Positions 56,500-64,000 of a stretch of 64,000 nt of DNA are shown here, piece by piece (the first letter of the stretch is position 1; every line of letters begins with the position of its first letter). The notes beneath the pieces were generated by a model, which saw nothing but the letters and a program-made list of their open reading frames with translations, did no database searches and was not told the origin of the DNA. The position numbers and the translations under genes were made by a program. This stretch comes from Thuidium tamariscinum (lineage: Eukaryota > Streptophyta > Bryopsida > Hypnales > Thuidiaceae): contig OX344751.2 of NCBI GenBank assembly GCA_947034885.2, forward strand, positions 11,408,001 to 11,472,000, in the 5' to 3' direction.

Positions 56500-57500
56500 T
56501 ACTTTTGACCATACGGATACTTCCTACGTTCTACTTTCTACTCTTAAATATTTTGTCTTAGAATTTTGTCAAATAGACCCCAATTAGTCGAGACAACCCC
56601 TACCCCTTACTTTCAAAGCCAAATTGCACTCAAAAGCTAACAATTACAATCTAGTGAAAAGAGTAGAAAATCTATCTTTTGGAATTGATTTTTTTCAAAT
56701 TTTTTTATTATAAAGGGTTGTTGCAAAGGTCCAAGAATATAAGAAAAGAATTTAAGATGACTCCAATCAGACACCGTATGGTTCCCGTACGCTAGTCAAC
56801 TTGCAAAGAATTTGATAAAATCATCAAAAGTTGTTGTCAATGCCGGTTCTGGTACTTGTTGATGTCAGAATGTCTTGAATTTTTGCGAGGCATTTTTTTA
56901 TGCTAAAACACAATATTCTGATTCTTAGTGGGATTTTACTGTTACTGAGGAATTTTATACAAATTTCTAATTGCTGGTAAAAGTGGTTGACTTCTCATGG
57001 AGTCATTTCCATAATTTAGAAAATTATGAAATTTTTAGAGGAACTTTTAAGAATCTTTCTAAGTCCAAATGCAAAGTTTCACTAAAAACTCACACTTTCT
57101 AAATAAGGTAGAAATTAACCACTAGCGGAATTAATTTCTCCAAAAAGGATTCATTCTCGTACAAGGGAATCTCCACGAACTGGCTTTGCCGTGACGCTCT
57201 TAGGCACCTATTGGATTTTCATTTTTATCGTTTGGAATCCAACCTTGCTAGGCCAATTCATGCAAATTCCGATAAGGCAAGGTCTTAGTGCTTATACATC
57301 CAAATACTAATTGCTACAAATTTCTTGTAAATTGCTAAACCATGTTGTATCACCTAATAATACTCCAAAAACTAGTCCTAAAGAGTCTTTAGAGCACTCT
57401 GGTACAATTCTAACCAATTCCCTGTGGTTATAGGGAATTGCATCAATCCTTCTATGAACACTCTTTTTAGCTATCTTTTAACCATAATAACCCCAAAAAT
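56500..57500. repeat. Retroelement-like dispersed repeat, copy B
   Basis: Collinear with 21,640-22,760, sharing AGACCCCAATTAG, AATGCCGGTTCTGGTA, GTCAGAATGTCTT, CTTAGTGGGATTTTAC and GGTTGACTTCTCATGGAGTC. More AT-rich than copy A, consistent with longer decay. Confidence 0.55.
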
Positions 57501-58959
57501 GAGTAATAAGCCCAAAAAAAAAATTCAAGGCCTTGGTGACAACTATGAGACTGACATGTGTGGCTCATGTGTATGTTCTTTATCAACTTGTTTGGGTATG
57601 TCAATTTGTTTCATGTATGCTCTAGCTACTTAATGATATTTTATATGATTAATTAAATATATATAATATCATAATATTTATTTATAAATTTAAATCCTAT
57701 TTCACATTTAACAATTTTATCATTCTTGATCTAATTGCAATTTATAAAAAGAAATTCATTAGCCCAAAATATATATTTACTTACAAGGAAGGTTTGTTGA
57801 TTAGGCTTTATACCCAAATGGGCACATTAGATGAAATTTGAGGCCTTGAGAGGGTCGTTCTGGGTCTTTTTCCAAAACACGGTTTCCGAATTGCTAGTGG
57901 CTGTCGGGCCAACAATTACCAAAAAATAAATTTAAAAAATTTAAAAATTTAAATTGAAAGTTTGAAATGTGAAAAAAAAACCAAAGAAAAATCAATGATT
58001 ATGTGTTTTTGTGGTAGTTTCTATGTTCCTGCAATTTGGGAATCCATGGCCCTCCCAAGGTGTAAAATTTCATCTAATGAATTATCCAATAGTATGTTAA
58101 GTTTGTTTCAAGGGAGACAATCAAGTAGGATACTTCAATGCTAATAGGTTCAATTCCTTAACTAGGTAGTACACTCTCAAATGGCACACAATCATTTATT
58201 CTATTTGACTGAAAAAAGACAATCAATTATTCCAAATTATACTCACATTTCCAACTTGGAACTCATTTACCACACCACAACAACATTGCACAGTCACCTA
58301 AATTGGAATTTACCCGTTCCAACTCCCAACTTCCTAATTGGCAAACATACAACCTTTAAATTCCATTTCACGTGACAAACCCAAATTGGTAACATGCTTA
58401 TTTGACTATGACTATGAACCTAAATCCAACTAGGTTGTAATAACACCAATTAAACATTCTAATTGCATCCAAAAGGCTAACACCAAAAATCAACATTTCA
58501 AAACTCGGAAACTAGACATTGTCAAAAGTTTCCAAATAAATATCTACATTCTACAAGGTTTAATTCTTTCCTGATATTCTTGTCTCTTTCTTTGGTATTG
58601 CTTCCAATTTGATTTTATCCTTTTATGTCGATTAGACTTTCCTCCAGCATAATCACGTAGGGTCAGTTTGCTAGAACCAATGCCCATAACCACGCAGCCT
58701 CCAAACGGAACCTATGACCGTGGTTTCTATCTCTGAGGATACAACACCTCCTACAGTTGTGACATGCTTTGTCAATTCGATCTTCAATTACTTAGTCCCC
58801 GCTTCCCACCAGTTGGATTGCTAAATCAAGTAGACTGAGCCCCCTCCACTTATCAAAAGAATGATCTCCAACCAGCCTCCACTGTACACTTTGCTTACAC
58901 AACCATGGAAATGGACAAATTGACACAAATGGAGATATCCAGCAAAGTCCCACATTAGG
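57501..58959. other. Intergenic, nothing recognised
   Basis: Short chance open frames only. Confidence 0.45.
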
Positions 58960-59430
58960 GTAGATGGCTCTAAAAGTGACACTTTAAGGGGCTGATCCGC
59001 CTTTTCATATGTTTGCATGAACATGAATATTTTTAGCTCATTTTTCAGAGAAAAAAAAATGGATGCTGAATGTAACACAAGTGGTTTCATATTTTTTTGA
59101 ATCATTTTTGAATTAGTTATGAATTTTCAAAGATTTTTGTAGTACGTATCTATTTGTGACCGTAGGTGTTCCATAACCTGTCCCCCTACAACTACTAAAA
59201 CAGTTTCTGAACTATGGAGGAAATGATTGATTCTCAGAATAAAATAAAATAAATTTTCTTGATTCATTCAATAGCGACAGTGGTCCATTTAAAGATCAGC
59301 TTCCATCCATTTTACAACCACCTATGGGGCAGTTGCAAGGAGAAGGGCAGTTTTAGAGCCATCTACCATAAGTAAACTAGACTTTCAAGTTTCACAAAGT
59401 CACTCAGTCAAATTGACAAATCACACAATC
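58960..59430. repeat. Dispersed repeat, copy B
   Basis: Diverged partner of 10,850-11,480, sharing ACAAGTGGTTTCATATTTTT and TATGAATTTTCAAAGATTT. Confidence 0.45.
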
Positions 59431-61061
59431 TACAAACATGGGAGTGACTTACATCATTGGCACAATTTCTTAGGTAGCATCTCCAATTAGCCTAGATTGA
59501 GAGTTGTTCACAAAAGAACACCTTAATTAACTCGTAACTGCCTGAGTGACCATATATGGTCGAGCAAAAAAATTCAGCTCACATCTGAATGGGTATGGGC
59601 AGTTAAATTCCTTTGACCATTTTGAATTTTTTTTAGGCAGTTTTTAGTATTAACTACTGCAAATTTTCATTTTTCACTACAAAAAAGGGAATATTTGGTT
59701 ATTTAGGGGTCTTTGAAGGCATGTATGAAACATTAGTGGAGAAGAAGCTAGCCAATTTTACTTCATTTTTTGCTTTAGTGAGCAACAAAGCAACTTGCCA
59801 ATTTCACTTGATTTGAAATCTGAGAAATTGTACTTTATTATCCAAATGCTTTGAAAATGGTCCTGGTAAAAAGTGTAAAGTATCTTCATGATTTTCATTA
59901 TGCGAGTGTTGATTTGAAGATTTTTGCGATTTTTAGTTATAGAAAAAATTTGTATTACCACAATTGCAAGGTGGATTGTGTAATGAATTTCAATTGATAG
60001 CTTTTCAAGTGAAATTAAGTTTTTTGAAAGTACATTTTAGTGTGCTGACACTATTTGTATTTGTTCATGTCACCATTAATCCCAAAAAACTTTAATATAC
60101 AAATTTCTAAATCATTGTGGGGAGAGTCATCATACTAAAAATAGAAAACATACATTTTTCTTGGTATAATCTCACAACTCCTTTGCAATTTTGCACTCAA
60201 AATTGGTTTGTAGACTAATATGCAGGCTCTTAAAACATCTATGCAGTTGAATTTTGAAACAAGAAAATTTGCTTCATGAGAGATTACTAGAAGCCAATGT
60301 GCTTTTCTTTGAAGAAAAACACACTTGCCAAGGCTTACGCACTTGGGGGTTAAATTTGACAAGTTGCCTGATCAATTCTGATATCATTTCCTAGATTGTG
60401 TTAATGAGTCCCTAATATAAAAGATAGTGCAGGCAAGTCTTTGCTAGACGAATTGACCACTTCATCAAATTTATCAGTTCATTATCTAATTCACAACAGT
60501 TCATTAGTCTACCGAGACTCAATAGCAATGATAATTCACACACAGGAATGATTATTCAGCTATCGCATGATCAAATGGACACAACTTCACATTTCAATTC
60601 AATTTTAAATTACTAATTGAACCTACTTGTTCCATTAATCTTCTCAAGACAATTTTCTCTCAGAGGCAGTCATCAACTTTGCACAACCATTGCTCCAAGT
60701 AAGTTAAAGCAGTTTCACAAGAACAAACAACAAACATGAAGACAATTTGTCACAAATACCAGCTTTCGACCACTGCAAGGATTAATTTTAACAACTAGAC
60801 CTCACTGACAGAATCCATCAATTTGCAACTCCAATTCCACAATTGCAATGCACATTGAATTTAAACATTAGGATCTTCAAACTAGACCAAACTCCCTCAT
60901 TCAAGATGAGTCGTCCATTCAAATCTTGAATTTGCAACAATTCATTCATTCAATCGACTTGTCAATTTGATGATTCCATCCTCACATCATAGCACAGCTA
61001 ATTGACTAACAAAAAGATCGACATTGCTTCACATCTCGAAGGCCAATTCAAGACGACTGGA
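59431..61061. other. Intergenic, nothing recognised
   Basis: Unique AT-rich DNA. No gene or TIR pair recognised. Confidence 0.45.
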
Positions 61062-62880
61062 TCACTCCTGCCACTCGCAATCAATCAGAAACTCATTTGA
61101 CTGATATTTAATTAGTACACTCACAACATTAAAGAACTCCAGCAATTTGGCAAGTATTACACATTTTGCACTCTTAGGGGAGAGGCACCCAATGCTGCAC
61201 CTGCATCCAATGCCGCCCATTTCTAAGTCAGTTGTTCATTCTAGAACAGAAATGTAGCGGGATTGGAGACTTCTTATTGTTTTAGGTCAAAAGCAATAAG
61301 CCATGGACTGCCTATCTACATTTATAGCCTGGAATGATTGTGTGCTGTAGAAACGGATGGCATTGGGTACAGGTGCGCCATTGGGTGCCTCGACCAACTC
61401 ACCACTCCAAACTGTAGCTCGCATTCCAACTACAGGCTTGTAGGCAATGAGACTCAGCCCACCCACTCAACTGATCGACTACAATTCAGTAGACCATGTG
61501 TCTCGCAACATTTGCTCACTGTAATTCTAGGCCTAGATAATTTGGCCTCACTCACACACAGACTTGCGCACAGCAAGTCAACTTGGCTAGCAATTAGACA
61601 AAGGCGAGCTCAACACCATCCTACGGTCATAGGTGAAGAACACACTTAATAATACAGATAATTTGCAATTGGAAATCTTGAAAACTAAATCACTCCTGCC
61701 ACTCGCAATTAATCACAAGCTCATTTGACTGATATTTAATTAGGACGCTCACAACATTAAATGACTCCAGCAATTTGACAAGTATTAGTGTATGACACAT
61801 TTTGCACTCTTTCGGGAGAGGCACCCAATGGCGCACTTGCACCCAATGTTGTCCATTTCTAAGTCAGTTGTTCATTCTAGAACATAAATGTAGCGGGATT
61901 GTAGGTTGCTTATTGTTTTAGGTCAAAAGAAATAAGCCATGGACTGCCTACCTACATTTATAGCCTGAAATGATTGTGTGCTGTAGAAACGAACGGCATT
62001 GGGTACAGGTGCGACATTGGGTGCGTCTCCCTTATAGTCTTTTATACAAGTCTACCAACTCACCACTCCAAACTATAACTTGCATTCCAACCATAGGCTC
62101 GTCGGCAATTAGACTCAGCCCACCCACTCAACTGATCGACTACAATTCAATAGACCATGTGTCTCGCAACATGTTCTCACTGTACTTCTAGGCCTAACTT
62201 AAGGTGGGTACACCCAAAAGTGCCATCTACAGTAAATATACATTTCTGAAATCAGTCATGTTCACAGACTGTAGATGGCGCTTTCAGAAACAGACTTTGA
62301 CTGTTAATAACTTTTGCATACGGTATCCAAATCCTGAGTTCTTTGGTGCATTGGAACATGCTTTCACTTGCCAACAAGACTACATAAAAATTTGAACTAA
62401 TTAATAGCAGGAACTAGGCTCAGTATGAATAAGTGGCCATTACATCCAATAGCAAACTGTCACACTGCCTCCCAACGAATGAAATGGTGTGGAATATCCT
62501 ACACCATTCCATCCAACAGATGAAATGGTGTGGGATAATCCACACCATTCCATCCAGCACCAATGGTATTTTACTCCAATTAGTAACTAAAGTTGCAACT
62601 CCAAGATATGTCAGATGAAATTAGGTGATGGGGACTTCACCAAGGGGAAGGCAATCCTTCCATGGGCTACTGAATGTTATGGCGCTTTTGGGTGTATCTA
62701 CCTTAGATAATTTGACCTCACTCACTCACACACAAACTTGTGCACAATAAGTCAACTTTGCTAACAATTAGACAAAGTCAAGCTCAACACCATCATAAAC
62801 TACAATCGTAGTTGAAGATAATAATAGATAATACAGATAGTAATATAGATAATTTGCAATTGGAAATCTTGAAAACTATA
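61062..62880. repeat. ~620-bp tandem duplication
   Basis: Unit 1 (61,062-61,687) and unit 2 (61,688-62,880, excluding the 500-bp insertion at 62,203-62,702) are collinear. Both start ATCACTCCTGCCACTCGCAA, share GAAATGTAGCGGGATTG-like and AAGCCATGGACTGCCTA words, and end GATAATTTGCAATTGGAAAT. They differ by scattered substitutions and small indels. No coding content is recognised. Confidence 0.9.
62203..62702. mobile_element. 500-bp MITE inserted in unit 2
   Basis: Ends GGTGGGTACACCCAAAAG and, reverse-complemented, GGTAGATACACCCAAAAG. Unit 1 supplies the empty site AGGCCTAGATAATTTG. A duplicated TA or a TTA/TTAA-like flank is compatible with mariner or PIF origin. Inside, a 35-bp unit with AAATGGTGTGGxATAxTCC, itself palindromic, is tandemly doubled at 62,480-62,555. 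Confidence 0.8.
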
Positions 62881-63086
62881 TTTACAATATGAGCGCAAAA
62901 ATACAATGAGACATTCCACTTGTATGGATTGAGAGATGAAAAATCAACCTTTTGAAATATAATCCCAAAATTAGGAAGACGACTCTTCCCAAGGGAGGCA
63001 CCCTGTTAAATTGTCTTCTCTAAATCCAGTTGATTGGTTCTTTTCCAAATCCAAAATATTCACCTTTTCAATTTTTCCATCATATA

Positions 63087-63089
<3 letters not shown>

Positions 63090-63123
<34 letters not shown>
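63090..63123. repeat. (TA)n microsatellite
   Basis: About 16 uninterrupted TA dinucleotides. Confidence 0.97.
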
Positions 63124-63126
<3 letters not shown>

Positions 63127-63219
63127 ATACTAATGGGAATTGAATTCATAAAATATTACAACCTCTATTGACAATCCAATAGACAATTGGATAGAAAAAT
63201 TGAAAAAACAACGGTTCTA

Positions 63220-63430
63220 GCTAGTGTGTGAGCATGAAAGTGTTAGCATGTATATAAGTATATATTATGCAACCATTGAAGGTGTTTATAATATAAAGAC
63301 CCATAATATAGGTACTTATAGCATATATATACTATTAACATAGAAGGTTACTATAATATAAACACTTATATCATAGGTGTATTATCTTCTAGGCTTATAG
63401 GCTCATACTTTAATGCTCACATAATAGCAG
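63220..63430. mobile_element. AT-palindrome MITE family, copy 3
   Basis: Left end GCTAGTGTGTGAGCATGAAA, right end (reverse-complemented) GCTATTATGTGAGCATTAAA. Inner palindromes match copies 1 and 2. This copy has the best-preserved termini. Confidence 0.72.
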
Positions 63431-64000
63431 CCCTCAGCACAGAATGATTTAGAATTTTCCATAAAGAGAGAGGATCAATTTCAAAAGAAAATTCTGAAAA
63501 AAGTGACTTTAGAGGAATTTTTTTCGAGTTGTCCAGTTGTCTACTAAGTAGTGGCAAGTACAAATCAAACAATAACTTTTTAAGCATCTAGTCAAAAGTT
63601 ATGAAAATTGTTACAATGCCTTAAAGTTAGTCCTTTGGCACATGTTGTGTGAAAATTAATAAAATAAAATAAAATAAAATTGCACTTATAGTGTGCTACC
63701 ACAAATTTTTTGTTACCAAAAATTGTAGTTTGGGCACTTAGAAATTAACTTGAAAAAAATGAAAAAAATGAAAAACTATTTGGAATCTAGTAGTTGTTGG
63801 ACTAAATTTGAATGATGTAGATTAAGAATTTCAAATGATTGCAAAAAATATAAAATAGTCATCTTACTTAAAAAGAATGTCTATTCATTAAAGGTCTACC
63901 TATTTTAGCCAATAGAAGAGATTTGACAAAATGGAGGATTGTTTTAGGCTTGTTCCTTTTGTTATTCCCACTATAGTGAGGAAGTGTCTAATTGTTATCA
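63431..64000. other. AT-rich intergenic, nothing recognised
   Basis: Contains a short AAAAT pentanucleotide run at about 63,658-63,680 and no gene. Confidence 0.5.

Noticed and set aside
1..64000. CRISPR arrays, bacterial operons or organellar genes
   Set aside because: No repeat-spacer periodicity, no tightly packed genes, and introns with GT-AG sites point to nuclear plant DNA.

Overview
This is a gene-poor, AT-rich stretch of nuclear DNA from a land plant. The evidence is spliced genes with GT-AG introns for plant families (a caffeate-type O-methyltransferase, the RNA polymerase subunit RPB3, a TIR-NB-LRR resistance gene, an ankyrin-BTB protein), many plant-type MITEs, and an absence of bacterial-style gene packing. 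The lineage cannot be fixed from sequence alone. The TIR-NB-LRR with long uniform LRRs and the unfamiliar RING-like gene suggest a non-angiosperm (bryophyte, fern/lycophyte or gymnosperm), held at low confidence.

Layout. 1-5 kb: an apparently intact three-exon O-methyltransferase on the minus strand (1944-3324), preceded by unidentified exon-like runs. 5.4-11.5 kb: AT-rich DNA with MITEs, including a CACTA MITE nested in a Stowaway/mariner-like element. 11.5-15.7 kb: an intact four-exon RPB3 gene, minus strand. 15.7-19.3 kb: a foldback-like element and a broken multi-exon RING-like gene whose zinc-finger exon is split by a MITE. 19.3-38 kb: repeat country. It holds a retroelement-like dispersed repeat, a large inverted repeat carrying a CGGAC-rich Mutator-type MITE with a perfect 10-bp target duplication, GC-rich minisatellites, a 172-bp satellite, a gag-like retroelement ORF broken only by TAG codons, and a 3.5-kb mirror-image array of degenerate satellite units. 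38.7-44.1 kb: a Tourist-like MITE and a TIR-NB-LRR pseudogene, minus strand. 47.1-48.4 kb: an ankyrin-BTB pseudogene. 48.7-52.7 kb: a second, direct-orientation copy of the RPB3 segment, in which the gene is broken. 52.7-64 kb: intergenic DNA with further MITEs, a second copy of the 21.6-kb repeat and a ~620-bp tandem duplication.

Only the O-methyltransferase and the first RPB3 copy look functional. The TIR-NB-LRR, ankyrin-BTB, RING-like, gag-like and second RPB3 loci all carry visible lesions, so the window is best read as decaying, transposon-rich chromatin around two live genes. The most unusual signal is an archipelago of CGGA-word islands (about 22.86-37.86 kb) in which otherwise unrelated repeats share the same CpG-containing word. 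The best-proven single event is the insertion at 22,857-23,327, because its empty site survives in the opposite arm of the same inverted repeat.
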